Source of the DNA: Hermatobates lingyangjiaoensis
Lineage: Eukaryota; Arthropoda; Insecta; Hemiptera; Hermatobatidae
Length of the DNA: 64,000 nucleotides
Reading direction: 5' to 3'
Assembly (NCBI GenBank): GCA_026182355.1
Contig: JAPFBL010000257.1
Coordinates: forward strand, 1-64,000
Shown: one piece after another, positions 1 to 10,875 of the stretch
How positions within the stretch are numbered: position 1 is the stretch's first letter
Layout of the letters: each line of letters starts with the position of its first letter
Made by a program: the position numbers and the translations under genes
The notes under the pieces: model-generated
Told to the model about the DNA's origin: nothing
Database searches by the model: none
Seen by the model: the letters and a program-made list of their open reading frames with translations, nothing else

Positions 1-609
1 GATGCCCCTAATTTAAGTTACGGAGTCAAACATTTCAGTTAGATAATCAACTGCTTCCTCATTACAAATCACTCTGTTTAGTGACTTGCAAGTTCTTTTT
101 TAGGGTTGATATAGCGTAAGAACATATTTGTCGATTTGTCCTACCTGTTCATTAGTAGGGGTGAGAAATGCTCGTTCACAAAGTCAGTTATTCTGAATAG
201 TTGGTAAATCTTGAACTCTGGGAACACCTTGTCAATAGGCTTTCAGGGAGCTTAAAAGCAAACGAAACTAACAATACCTACTTGCTACAATATTAAGGAC
301 CGAAAAACACTTGTATATTTTTAAAATAAACATATCTGTGTAGCTAGCCAACACGCTTAAAACTATAATTTCGCTTATTCATTGAATTTCCAATCAATTG
401 AAATCTTAGCTTTTAAGTTAGGCATATACAAATCTACTGTCAAAGATTCCGCTTGCTATGACTTATGGTGGCTGAGTTTGGACAAAATTTTTGGGCAAAG
501 AGATAAGACATTTTTCTAAGGTTTCTATAATATATAAAACCTAAAGATAAATTAAAATGAGTCAGTTCTAAGCAATGTATATACAAAACCTTTCTTTTAT
601 TTACAAAGA
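1..609 (-). mobile_element. Helitron copy, 5' part, cut by window edge
   Basis: On the minus strand this matches the first half of the Helitron at 4958-6301 and the one at 53831-54883: the same start (an A, then TC and an AAATAAAAG stretch, then ACATTGCTTA), the same GCCACCATAAG segment and the same stretch with AGAACTTGCAAGTCA. The 5' terminus TC lies at plus positions 608-609, after an A, as expected for a Helitron inserted between A and T. The 3' half lies outside the window. No intact reading frame is seen; it is a decayed non-autonomous copy. Confidence 0.6.
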
Positions 610-877
610 TTTTATACAAAATTACCTTTAAACTTTGTTTATTCTTTGTTCTTCCCTCGTTTGATCAAACAGTGTCCTACGAAACCTCATAAACACCTGT
701 GTCGCTTTATCTAATATTCGATAGCATTCGTTATTTTCAGTGGTAACTCAGTATCAACGGAATTATCAAAGATTAACATTACAATTCTTGGACAAAGTGG
801 TGACAGGAATCCACAAATACAGTAAAGAATTACTTGTTTCGAAGAATAATCTAACTTCATAAACTAAGGAAAGTATT
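610..877. other. AT-rich sequence, nothing recognised
   Basis: Short AT-rich spacer between the Helitron copy and the next repeat. No exon, RNA gene or repeat terminus is visible. Confidence 0.5.
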
Positions 878-1705
878 AATTCTCCACACAAAAAAAAGTT
901 ATCTTTAAGAAACTAAACAACGCATTTCGAACACTTGATGTTCTTCTTCAGGTTACATCTAAAAAATATATGCATTTAAAAGTTTGGGAATATAAGGGCG
1001 AATTTATTACAATGAATTAAAGTAAAGTTTTACTTTAATACTTAATTAATACACTTATCAATACGTAAAATTTTACATATTAATAATAACTATCATGAAA
1101 TAGCAGGGTTAGAAGCTTTTGAAATCAACAAATCATTCAGAAAGAACCCCTCCCTATGTATTAATGAACAAATACCAAGATGTACTAAATGTCTGGACCT
1201 TTTCATGTAATTAGAAAGATGTGATTTTCTCTTGCAAAAACAGCCACGTTCACATTATACAGTTAGGCCAATATACCTGCCAAGACCTCTTGATTCCTCT
1301 GAATTCCCTCCCACCCCTAAAAACAACCCCTGACACCCTCAGGCCTTGCTTGGTTTCACCGACCGAATAACCACCCCAGCAGAGTAGGTAATTAAGAATC
1401 TCTTTTATGTATAAATTGGACATGTTTCAGTATGTTGTTTTAAGTTAAGGATCAATTTAAGCCATTGCAATAATATTCCCATGTTATCACTCAATAGTGT
1501 CAGATGTAATCATTTTAATTAATTCGCCCCTATGTTCCTAAAGCTCTTAAAAGCATGTATTTTTTAGATGTAACCTGAAGAAGAACATAAAGTGTTCGAA
1601 ACGCGTTGTTTAGTTTCTTATAATTAACTTTTTTTTTTGTGTGGAGACTTAATACTTCCCCCAATATGAGTAAATACCACACTATAACAGATTGCACAGT
1701 TAATG
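878..1705. mobile_element. Penelope-like repeat with ~90 bp inverted ends
   Basis: The two ends (878-972 and 1557-1647) are inverted copies of each other. Each contains a run of A or T, a TTTAGTTTC stretch, a hairpin with stem GAACA/TGTTC followed by GAAA, and the box CTGAAGAAG. The outer flank CCAATATGAGTAAATACC (1663 onward) recurs beside related copies at 16272-16400 and 60298-60340. The interior (about 1140-1400) has CCCTCCCACCCC-type sequence also seen, inverted, at 60060-60160. The arrangement resembles the inverted terminal pLTR-like ends of Penelope-like retroelements. No coding region is left, and the class assignment is an inference from the hairpin motif. Confidence 0.5.
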
Positions 1706-1974
1706 AATCATAATCTAAGGATTAATAATTACAAATCATATTTATAAAAATGTAATTTCAATTACAAATAGTGACAACAGCTTCATGTATACCCTTAAGA
1801 AGTTTGCTTTCATAAAGCAACATATAAAAGGAATCTAAAAAGTCAGTTCCAAAAAACTGGGATTTCAAAGTATGTTTAAATGTGTAGAGCCATAACGTGA
1901 ATCCGGAGCAGTATCTTTATTTATCATTGAATTAATTCAACGAGAACAATTAACAGTTCTTATAATAAATGCAA
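1706..1974. other. AT-rich sequence, nothing recognised
   Basis: No coding signal, RNA gene or repeat end is visible here. Confidence 0.4.
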
Positions 1975-2111
1975 ATTGTTAGTACCACAGAGTTTAGTAA
2001 ACATCACATTGTTTTAAAAATCTGTATTACCTTGTGAATCGGTGTTGTAGCTGCCCAACCGGTTTCACACGTTGCGCATGTTCCAGTGAAACTGATAATT
2101 GTGGAAGGATT
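1975..2111. repeat. Repeat shared with 56180-56390; contains exon-like ORF
   Basis: The stretch starting ATTGTTAGTACCA recurs near 56186, followed in both places by a CGGTTTC-containing block. Within it, minus-strand 2111-2031 looks like an 81 bp exon: acceptor TTGTTTTCAG before it, donor GTAATA after it, and 27 open codons with a CATCET stretch. Because the segment belongs to a dispersed repeat with a Penelope-like hairpin feature (GAAACCGG), the exon reading is doubtful. It could be an exonised repeat. Confidence 0.4.
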
Positions 2112-3130
2112 CTGAAAACAATAAATACACAGACAATTTAATAAATGAACAGATTCACCATCAATCTTATATACTATTTAAACCTTTAATAACATTAAAA
2201 AGACGGCTTTCCAAAAAGACAACTGGACAAACTTGACAATGACGATTCAAATTGTAAAAGAATAGACTCAGATAATAAATAAAATAAAAACTAATAAAAT
2301 AATTACAAATTTAGGCATATAGTGGCACTACTTATTTAATAGGTATTTATTTATACCCAAGGCCTTCGAGAATTATTCTCGGTCCGACTTTTCATAATAA
2401 TATGATGCTCTGTTTGCAAAATTCTAGAATGGATAGGTTGATGCATTATAAAAAGAAAGTTCGGAATTAGTTTTTCAAGCTGAGGTCTTTGACCCTCCAA
2501 ATAGAGATTACAACGCACATAAACAGTAAATATAGTAAAATATACAAAACAACAATTCAAACGTTTCCAATAATGTTACGACTAATATTATGTAAAGTAC
2601 GACTCTTAAATCAAATACATATCCTTGAATTAAGCTTTAATAAGGTAAAACTACAACAGTAAATGGAAACAACATTTTATAACGTTAATAACAAGAAATA
2701 TTAATAGTGAATTCAGATATATCATTAAAAAACATATACAGCAAACTGTTACTTGTTCAAATAGAATTGTTTGCAATGAATTTGATGTAATATAAATTAT
2801 AAATTTAAAGACAAATATTATCAATATAGGATATGTGCCGGATGTAAAATTCCATAAGGATTTGCTTCTGCTTTAACGTGGGTCAATAGGGTACCTTTTT
2901 CTGAAGGAAAATAATTATTAAGATATATAACAAACATAGATGATGAAAAATGAATGACATCATTATATGAAATTAGTATGCCGGTGTATATCAAAGTAGT
3001 TAAGTCAGAATAACTTAGCGTCATGTGTTCATTATAGATCAATACTAACATGTGTTAATTGTATTAAAAGAGTATATAGACAGAATTATCCAAACTTCCA
3101 CAAATTTATAGTAAAAACAAATTTACTTAC
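2112..3130. other. AT-rich sequence, nothing recognised
   Basis: Mostly AT-rich. Open frames of about 70 codons occur but show no family features or splice context. No RNA gene is seen. Confidence 0.4.
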
Positions 3131-3225
3131 CCTCACATTCAAATTCGATAAGAAGCTTGAAATATGGCTCAAAGAGGTTCTACTCAGCGTTGCCACGCTG
3201 AGGACACCGCATAGCAGTGCTGGCA
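3131..3225 (-). CDS. Possible internal exon of an unknown gene
   Basis: On the minus strand a 95 bp segment is flanked by an acceptor (AAATTTTCAG) and a consensus donor (GTAAGT at 3130-3125). Only one frame is open across it, giving 31 codons with the hydrophobic start PALLCGVLSVATL and ending in phase 0, which would splice in frame to the exon-like segment at 2111-2031. Against it: the acceptor side overlaps the end of an hAT-like repeat, the partner segment is itself repetitive, and the protein is not recognised. A chance splice-like pattern cannot be excluded. Confidence 0.25.
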
Positions 3226-4001
3226 CTGAAAATTTAACATACCCAAGATTTAGCCAATGCAATTCCCAAGATTCAAATAAATACCCAAGATCGTAAAATA
3301 AAACATTTATTCATAAAAATCACGTTTTTAATGTCCACTTTATTCATCGTCATCGGCAGAAAGGTTGACGGTGTTGTTTCCCTTGCCTATATTCATTCAT
3401 CTATAGGCAATATCTTGCCTCTTTTGGTATCTGCTATGAACAGTGCCATTTTTTATTTCTTTTACTACTAATTTTGAAGGCTCCCAGGTTAAATAATTTA
3501 GTGCATTCTTTGTTATGCATTGTTTTCTGAGGCAGCCGCATAGCCATTTATAACTTCGTCAGCAACAACTACACAATTCTATAAAAACATTTTTCTCCAA
3601 GTAATCGAATAAGATAAAATGAAGTATTTATAATCTTCTCTAGATATTCATAAGTTTTTGACATTTTGCAGAGTTGAAAGTCAAAATATTGATGACTGCG
3701 TATGAAGCACAAGTAGACACCATAGAAGTAGAGACCATTGACTAAATTAACACATTTAATACCAGTATAAGACTAGTCAGGAAGATGAAGCAATTCAGTT
3801 TCTTGTATATTTGTTAATAAATTGAACTATTATTTTTAGACAGATAGAACAGACAATTCATTTTAGTTCTATAATTATGTGGAAATTATATAAAGGTACA
3901 AACAGCTACCATTAAAAAAAATCCCAAGATTTCTGCAACTAACTGAAACTTATCTCAAGATCCCAAGTTCACAAGAGAAATCCCAAGGGATGGTAGCCCT
4001 G
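3215..4001. mobile_element. hAT-like non-autonomous element (candidate)
   Basis: The right end, read inward, is CAGGGCTACCATCCC followed by repeated CTTGGGAT/ATCTTGG words. The left end begins CAGTGCTGGCACTG and also has repeated CCCAAGAT words (3243-3290). CAGGG-type termini with subterminal short repeats are typical of hAT elements. No transposase frame is present, and the flanking bases do not show a clear 8 bp target duplication, so the exact borders are uncertain. Confidence 0.4.
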
Positions 4002-4957
4002 CTTGTTTTAATTTAAATATGAATTTGATGTCGCGTATTTGGTATTATGCTTGACCTGCTTTCAGAACTCTTTAAGTATTATTATATGATTCTTGTTTTG
4101 AAAGTTTTGTTGAATAAATATTTAACAAAAATTTAATAATGGAAGTGTTTTGTAGTAGCTCCAGACTCAACTGTAGTAGCTCAGCAAATGGACACATTAG
4201 TACTAAACGTTCCAGAACTTAACTAAATACATACAAGACAATGTTGTATATAAGCTCAGAAATTTAATACTACTCCTTAGAATACGGTTCATCACAAACT
4301 ATGCATTTTGTAGAATCTCGTGTTAATACCTTATTTGTGGCAGCCGCATACAGAAATTGTTTTGTTTAAGGAAAACTTTTGGTATCCGAAAAGTGTCTGC
4401 CCGTTTGGAGCTCTATTTCTATTATATGGAAAAAGAGTTACTTTGCTAAAGTATGTAAATCAAAATATAAAATAAACAGACAGTCAAGAACCCTGCATCA
4501 AACATTGATTCATCACGAAGGCTACTTCCTCGCTTGTCTTTTGAAATCTGCAGTGAAAGTCCAGATGCTGCCTTCTGGATCATGCCACCTGACCATGCTG
4601 CCTTCACGTTGATTGGCACTAGAAGCTCAGACTGTTATGTCAGTAAATCCCAAGTTGAAAGGTTGATACTAAAGAAATATCAGTTTAACATCTGAGCTGA
4701 TGTTAGGTTCCCTTTTTATTCTTATTAGATTGCTTTTGTTTAAATTGTCCTTGTTATATTAACTTAAGTTATTTTATTCTATTTAAGTATAAATTAATAA
4801 CAATTATAAAGCATATAGTAATCATAAGAAACTCTCAAATAATATTACGTTATTTTTTACATTAATAATAGTATTTATTAGGTCTAGAGTTGGTATTTAT
4901 ATCCTAGAAAAAAGTGAATTTATTAACAGCTGTTATAAGAATTCGATAATGCTATAA
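4002..4957. other. Intergenic AT-rich sequence
   Basis: No exon, RNA gene or repeat terminus is recognised. A 77-codon open frame near 4379-4612 has no family features. Confidence 0.4.
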
Positions 4958-5093
4958 TCTATATAAATAAAAGAATGATTTTGTCTGTACATTGCTTAGA
5001 ACTGACTCATTTCAATTTTTCTTTTCGTTTCATACATTGGAGAAACCGAATCCACCCTTAGAAAAATTTCTGTCGATTTGTCCGCAAAATTTT

Positions 5094-5385
5094 GTCACAA
5101 GTAAACTCAGCCACCATAAGACATTTCAAGCTGAAACTTTTACAGTAGATTTGTGTATGGCTAACTTAAAATATAGGCTCTGAATTCATTGGAAATTCAA
5201 CGTGGAAGTGAAGTTATGGACGTTTAAAGCAAAAATGTTTGTCACAAGTAAACTCAGCCACCATAAGACATAGCGAGCTGAAACCAGATTTGTGTATGCC
5301 TAACTTAAAATATAGGCTCTAAATAGATTGATAATTCAGAACAGAAGCGAAGTTATGGGGCTTTAAGCTGTATTTTTCTAACTTT
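5094..5385 (+). repeat. Two tandem ~147 bp units inside the Helitron
   Basis: The segment starting GTCACAAGTAAACTCAGCC at 5094 is repeated at 5241 with moderate divergence through the AAAATATAGGCTCT block and the following AAGTTATGG block. The Helitron at 53831-54883 has only one unit, so the duplication is private to this copy. Confidence 0.75.
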
Positions 5386-5679
5386 ACAGACAAGTTTGTT
5401 TTGAAAATACACAGGTGTGGCAAGTAGGTATTGTTAGTTTTTTTTAATTTCATTTGAGCATATGAATATATTGCGTATTAGATATCATTGAAAAGGTGTT
5501 TCCCAGAGTTGAGGCTGTACTATCTATTAAGAATAAATAGTTTTGTGGACGAGCAATTCTCAGCCCTTAACATGAACAGGCAGGAAAGATCAACAAACAA
5601 GTTCTTACGCTATATCAAGCCGAGGAAAGAACTTACAAGTCAATAAAGAGAGTGATTAGTGATGAGGAAGTAGTTCATT

Positions 5680-6015
5680 ATCCAAGTGAATTTCTTGACT
5701 CCGTGACTGCCTGCTCATGAGTAAAAACTTCAAGCACCATCCTGCTGCGATTCAGTATCAGTAACAAATTTCATGTTACGAAACTTGAGTACCCCGGGAA
5801 ATGTGCAACGGGACACGACTCTGAGTTTGTGCTCTGCACAGATACTCCATAGAGGTGGTCATCATGATGGGTGTGGAAAGGGGATTCTGTGTGTATACCA
5901 CCCATACCATTGATTCCGAGACACTATCTGTTTCCGTTGAAACGATTGGAAAGTCATGTCAGAGTATATTTCGCAATGACATTAACTAAGTCGCAAGGGG
6001 AAAGTTTATAGAGAC
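5680..6015 (+). pseudogene. Helitron helicase C-terminal relic
   Basis: Broken frames spell the C-terminal region of the Helitron Rep/helicase: EFLDSVTAC near 5680, MLRNL then a CATGHD stretch (family pattern LRNLN..CNGTR) near 5775-5820, IPPIPLIP near 5900, and FAMTLTKSQGES near 5970-6010, which is the conserved AMTxNKxQGQ helicase motif VI area. Stops and frame changes separate the blocks, so it is not functional. It shows that the surrounding element derives from an autonomous Helitron. Confidence 0.75.
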
Positions 6016-6301
6016 TCACGATTCAAGTTAGCGAGACTCACATAGTCAACTGTAGTTAACTTGCTGAAGAGTCAGAGGTTCCAACTGTTTGTTCTTCCAT
6101 GAACCTGAAGGACAGACAGCTAATGTGGTGTATACAGAGGCATTTGTTTAACACTGTACTAATAATGGTATTTTCCACTATTCTATAATTTCTAATTATA
6201 GTATTAGTATAATACTATAATTGGTGTGGTATTCCATGGTATTTTGGAATACCAAGTATAATAGAATTTTTGATTCCGTCAAGGACGGGTACGTTTGCTA
6301 G

Positions 6302-7092
6302 TATTTCATGATATAATAAACCAATATTGGGAGCATATTTAAATCAGGAAACATTTCAATTGACGGTATTATTAAGCAGATAGGATCCTCTTTGTCTTAT
6401 TTTATAAGACAAATTAACTTCCACACGGTCACTAATTTCTTCTGGGTAAATTTAAATATATCTTCTACTTACTTTAAATTGTTCTCCTGATGATGAAAGG
6501 CTCCGGAATATTTTCGAGTATTAATTTGTATGAGTCTATCATATTCTAAATGTTATTGTTATCATTTCACACTTAGTTTTCCAATATACTTCGAGGATTT
6601 TAACAGAAACATATTTAAATTGGAGTCAATAGGATAAAAATCTTTTCTATGAAAATACTGTTAGCATTTTTTTTCTAATATTTTTAAATATCAGAAAAGT
6701 AACACCACAGAAAACAAGTCACACTTTCTATGAACTATGATTGTTCTTATAGTACATACCATTGAAGTAAAGAAGTTATAATTTTAAACATAGCCCTGAA
6801 AAATATTTAATTTTAATTAATTTTTGAATTTTTATACACAAACAAACCAGCAACCGTGTTCAATGTATAATGAGTAAACCGTACGTCACTCAGTTCCACT
6901 TCTAATGCCTGCTTTACCTCGCACTGCTAAGGATGCTCATTGTTTGTCACATTTACTGCTATTAGCCATTTATTTTTTTACATAGTCTTAGAAAGAATTT
7001 GTTATTAAAACTATTTGAGAAACAGTTAGTATAATTTTACAGACTCAAACTCAGACCTAACAACACCAAATTCGGATTGTCCTTCGGTTCCT
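6302..7092. other. Spacer downstream of the kinase gene, with one hairpin relic
   Basis: Mostly AT-rich. Near 6486-6518 a CTGATGATG box followed by a short stem and a TTTTCGAG stretch resembles the Penelope-like hairpin motif seen elsewhere in the window. No gene is recognised. Confidence 0.35.
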
Positions 7093-7988
7093 TTAAAATT
7101 GTTTTGGCAACCAACCACCATGCACTACTTCACATGATTGTCTCTTAAGTAAACTCATAATCAAGTCTTTACTGAGAGGAGACATATGTGAGGTATAAGT
7201 CACTTGTACTCCCAGAATTTTTTTTGAAAGTTTTATTTGGAATTACACATTCAAATGGGGGATAACCATTTAATGTTTCGTAACAGAGAACCCCAAGGCT
7301 CCAATTATCGACTCCAGAATCATAGAACTCGCCATTTACTATTTCTGGAGGAAGGTAATCCAGAGTTGCACACCGTGTTCTCCTTCGAAAGTTTTTCGAA
7401 TGTACAGACCATCCAAAATCTGCTAACTTAATGTCATCATCCAATGAAACTAAGAGGTTTTCAGGCTTTATATCTCGGTGAATTACCCTCTTATTATGGC
7501 AGTAATCTAGAGCACTCGCCACCTGGTAGATATACTTGGCGGCGACTTTCTCAGTTAGTCTACCGTTGGGTTGCCTATGGATAATACTATACAACTGCCC
7601 TTTAGCAGCATACTCTAATATTAAATATATCCGTTTTGAATCATGAAAAAATGTGTACAAGTTGAGTATATTTGGATGGTTGAGGTGTGTACTGATTTCT
7701 ATTTCCCGCATAACTTGAACACCCATGTCATACTTTTCAATCTCTTCCTTAAATAATGTCTTCAAGGCGACTATAAATTTTGGTTTTTTTTTCTCTTGCT
7801 AGATAAACCCTTCCAAACTGACCCTTTCCTAAGGGACGTCCAATGTCAAAATCGTTAAGAGTCCATTCAAGTGTTCCGTCAGATTTCCTCTCACTAATTC
7901 TTTGAAGTATGGTTGAAACCATTTCTCTAATACGAGGGATGTCATTATCACTCGGGTTACCTACAATATATTCATCCTCTTCAGTGAC
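7093..7988 (-). CDS. Aurora-type Ser/Thr protein kinase, main exon (two frameshifts)
   Basis: This exon follows an acceptor (TTAATTTTTAG) at 7989-7990 and encodes a whole protein kinase domain. Counting from the Met in the upstream exon, the visible motifs are: glycine loop GKGQFG (~65-70), VALK lysine (~87), alphaC Glu in REIEIS (~106), HRDIKPEN (~181), ADFGWSVHS (~200-208) and LPPE (~224). DFGWSVH plus [15 protein letters not shown] identify the Aurora family, which phosphorylates spindle and centromere targets in mitosis. The frame breaks twice, in runs of nine A (plus-strand T run 7784-7792) and eight A (7218-7225). One base less in each restores a family-like reading through KKILGVQ to a TAA at 7093-7095. 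Oddities: Ala replaces Gly in the usual CGT motif, the last subdomain seems about seven residues short, and HPW is HGGW. Total length would be about 308 residues. It could be a real gene with assembly errors, or a young pseudogene; the preserved catalytic residues favour the first. Confidence 0.85.
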
Positions 7989-8885
7989 CTAAAAATTAAG
8001 TACTGACATTATTAAAATGGAAATATTACGTTGTAAAATTCATTCACAAAAAAAAAAGCTTCTACAAATAGAAGTAACATAACTGATGATTTTGTAACGA
8101 ATCCTTTTAAATAATTAAAATACAATATAATAGCATTATAACGTTTGGTTCTGTTCAGATATCATGTTAACAAGTGACAAGAATAAACAACTGGTACAAC
8201 TTGAGGCGCATTACAAACCATCATGGCATGTTATATTATGTATGCATTTGTATATATTTACAATGAATAAATTACAATTAAATGCAGTCACATAATGAAA
8301 TGTTTTGGTTAAAGTTCAACAATGCTGATAAAATCATAGGAGGTTTGGTCCAAAGTTTACTTTTATTCATATTTCTTCAGCGTTTAGATTTATGAAGAAA
8401 AGTTATTCAAGACAGTCACAGTATTTATCATTTGTACAGTACTCTCTAAAAATATGATATAATAAATAAAAAAAATGTGTAATGTCCATTTTGTTATATT
8501 ACTTAGTATCTACAGTTTGCTTATAGAAGTGATTACTTCATCATAAAATAAACATGAAGTAAAAATACACTATCATATACACTGTGTATAACGCATTACT
8601 CAATTACTTCCTGATAAAGACTTCTGATTTACATGAGAGCTAAGTAATTACGGATAAAATGCAAAAATTTTTCATTTAGCAGAAGAGTTTAAAATTTATA
8701 TAAAGTACCCAACACAAAACACTAATAAATCACTTGTAATTGGTCTTTATAAAAGCTTTAGCATTTAAATTAAAATAAAATAAACGAAACTTTTTTCAGT
8801 ACTCTTGTCTAAAATAATGGAGAAATAATAAGGTGCAATGGGGAATCAATCCGACTCTATTTGTGAAAAAAAATGTTCGTTTTGT
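7989..8885. other. Kinase gene intron, 3' part
   Basis: Part of the 2.85 kb intron between the two kinase exons. AT-rich; no nested gene or recognisable repeat before 8886. Confidence 0.6.
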
Positions 8886-10517
8886 AAAAAATCTGGAGTG
8901 GCCTAAACTCAACTTTACTATAAGTAACTCAATATCAAATTTCTTGAGTACATAACACATAACGTCTCATTTAAGCATAACATAAACATCTAAATGGGAT
9001 ATGATTATTAGTCATTCATTCCTGAGGTAGTACAGATAGTGATTGAAGGACATATCAATATATAAGGTTATTTTTGTACATCACACAGCTGATGCAAATA
9101 ATTTCATTAGTATAACTACAGCAGTAATAACATTTTTGAAAACCAAAAGTGAACATTTCTTGATACGAAATATTCTCCTACAAGAGAACATGGCTTTGTT
9201 CAAATAGCCATTTCAAACGATTTCAAACGATTTCTTACATCGTTTACTTGACATCCTTCTACATTGAATATTAAAGTAAAATTTTCAAATTTAAAACAGT
9301 AAAATACCCTTTTTTTCTCTGAAAAACATCATAAACAGCGAAGAAAAAATGTTGTTTTAAGATGATTTATAGTTAAAGATGTACGATGATTACATTTATT
9401 AATCTCTAAACGAAAGATTTCAATTTTGAATTATCTTTTACATTTTTGGTTTTTTATAAAATTATTATACTGTGAATTTTATGTCTTCTAAGTATTTATA
9501 AAGATCATTTTCCTTCCCCTTTAGCAAATAACATATATACAAATTTTTTCTGAGTGAGTGTTATCATTTTCTTGCACAATGTTATTCCTCTTACATCTCA
9601 TATACGTCAATAAACAATTTAAACTGTTCCTTTATAAAATCAATTTTATCTCAGTGGATTCGCTCAAAAAATTTCTAAGTCAATGTAAACAAAGAAAAAA
9701 AATATAAAAAATTCGACAAGTATAGCAGGTGATCTCTTAGTCTAAGATAAACAAACAGTTTTTATAGCGTTATTGCTCTTTCCCATAAGTGAAACTTCAT
9801 GATTTTTTTTTTATGAATTGCTAATTTTTTATTCCATTTTTGGTCAAATTTTTATTATTTTTGAATGAGCCGTTTAGCGTCAAAAAAATATTTTCTGAAA
9901 ACAGAAATCGTACTGTAACGGCCCATTAGCGAATGTAGTTTTGAAAAAAAATATCTCAACTCATTCTACACATAATGTTCTATTTATAGGCATAGTTTCA
10001 TTCTTGTCCGTCAAACAGTGTGGCTTGTATCGCTCTCACAAGGTTTGAGATTGAATTATAAGTCAAAATTTGTACATTTTATTGAAAAAAATAATTATTC
10101 CTGATGTTTTAAAATTCTGAATATATTTTTCGTTTGTTCCATTTGTAACCTCAAAGATAATGTCAAAATTTCAAAACTCTAGAGTTATCAGTTTAGGAGA
10201 AATAAATGTTTTAAAAAAAAACGGTTTTTGGCAAAAAAAGTGACTTTCCCATCATGCATAATTCTTCCCAAACAATAGGGATCTTCGTCTTTATGGGGCC
10301 CATTTTTGTGTAAAATATCAACTTGATCCATCAAAGATTCTGGACCGTTGCATGGTAACAAGCAATGCTAACACACTCACCCACCCACCCACACACACAC
10401 AGACATCATCGAAAAAACTTCATAAAACGACTTCTGGGACCTCAAAACATGTAATTCCGTCAAAATCTCGAGATCGAATTTTTTCACGATCACTATACTT
10501 TACTTATAGTAAAGTAA
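8886..10517 (+). mobile_element. 1.6 kb copy of long-inverted-repeat DNA transposon family
   Basis: Nearly collinear with 48722-50335 over the whole length, with only scattered substitutions and short gaps. It begins with the family terminus ATCTGGAGTGGCCT and ends in the near-palindrome TACTTTAC-TTATA-GTAAAGTA. It contains a CA-rich patch (CACCCACCCACACACA) and the conserved box AATTCCGTCAAAATCTCGAG. The right inverted terminus present in the other copy is missing here, so the copy is truncated. No transposase frame is visible. It sits inside the kinase intron. Confidence 0.75.
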
Positions 10518-10842
10518 AAATGAACCAAGTCAATCAACACTAAAAAAGCCATCGTTAATACTTAAAATTTCAAAAATTAGTAGCAGTTACAAGAATTAAC
10601 TCAATTTACATAAATTATGAACAACTCCTTGAGAATATAATTAAAATACAATCAATTTAACAGTATTTATAAATTTAGCAATGAACATTTTTCATAACTT
10701 TAATCCACCCTACATAATAAGGAAATTAACTACAATAATTTCATACATTAAATATAATAACAATGAACATTATGGTTTATGATGAAACAACTAAATTTCA
10801 CTGTATATGGTATTCAATATCATAAAGAAAAGTTGTACTTAC

Positions 10843-10875
10843 CAGGGTTCCGTTCGAAGTACTTGGAGCATCCAT
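10843..10875 (-). CDS. Aurora-type kinase, first coding exon
   Basis: The minus strand reads ATG followed by ten codons (MDAPSTSNGTL) and then a consensus donor GTAAGT at 10842-10837. The exon ends in phase 0, and the main exon at 7988 starts in phase 0 with VTEEDEY, so the two join in frame. The product would have a short N-terminal tail of about 57 residues before the kinase domain, without a recognisable targeting motif. The start is chosen because it is the only ATG in frame just before the donor. This is inferred from splice signals, not from homology of the tail. Confidence 0.65.

Larger units (their letters stand above)
4958..6301 (+). mobile_element. Helitron, complete ends
   Basis: The 5' end is A|TCTATATAAATAAAAG. 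The 3' end is CTAG|T, preceded by a hairpin (CCGTC-aag-GACGG) and GTACGTTTG. TC start, 3' hairpin about ten bases before CTAG, and insertion between A and T are the standard Helitron hallmarks. A second copy with the same ends lies at 53831-54883 and a 5' fragment at 1-609. It carries a broken helicase C-terminal segment. At about 1.3 kb it is a deletion derivative that depended on an autonomous relative. Confidence 0.85.

Noticed and set aside
10352..10543. Open frame with a HPPTHTQTSSKK stretch
   Set aside because: It comes from the CA-rich patch of the repeat at 8886-10517 and is not conserved as a frame in the other copies.
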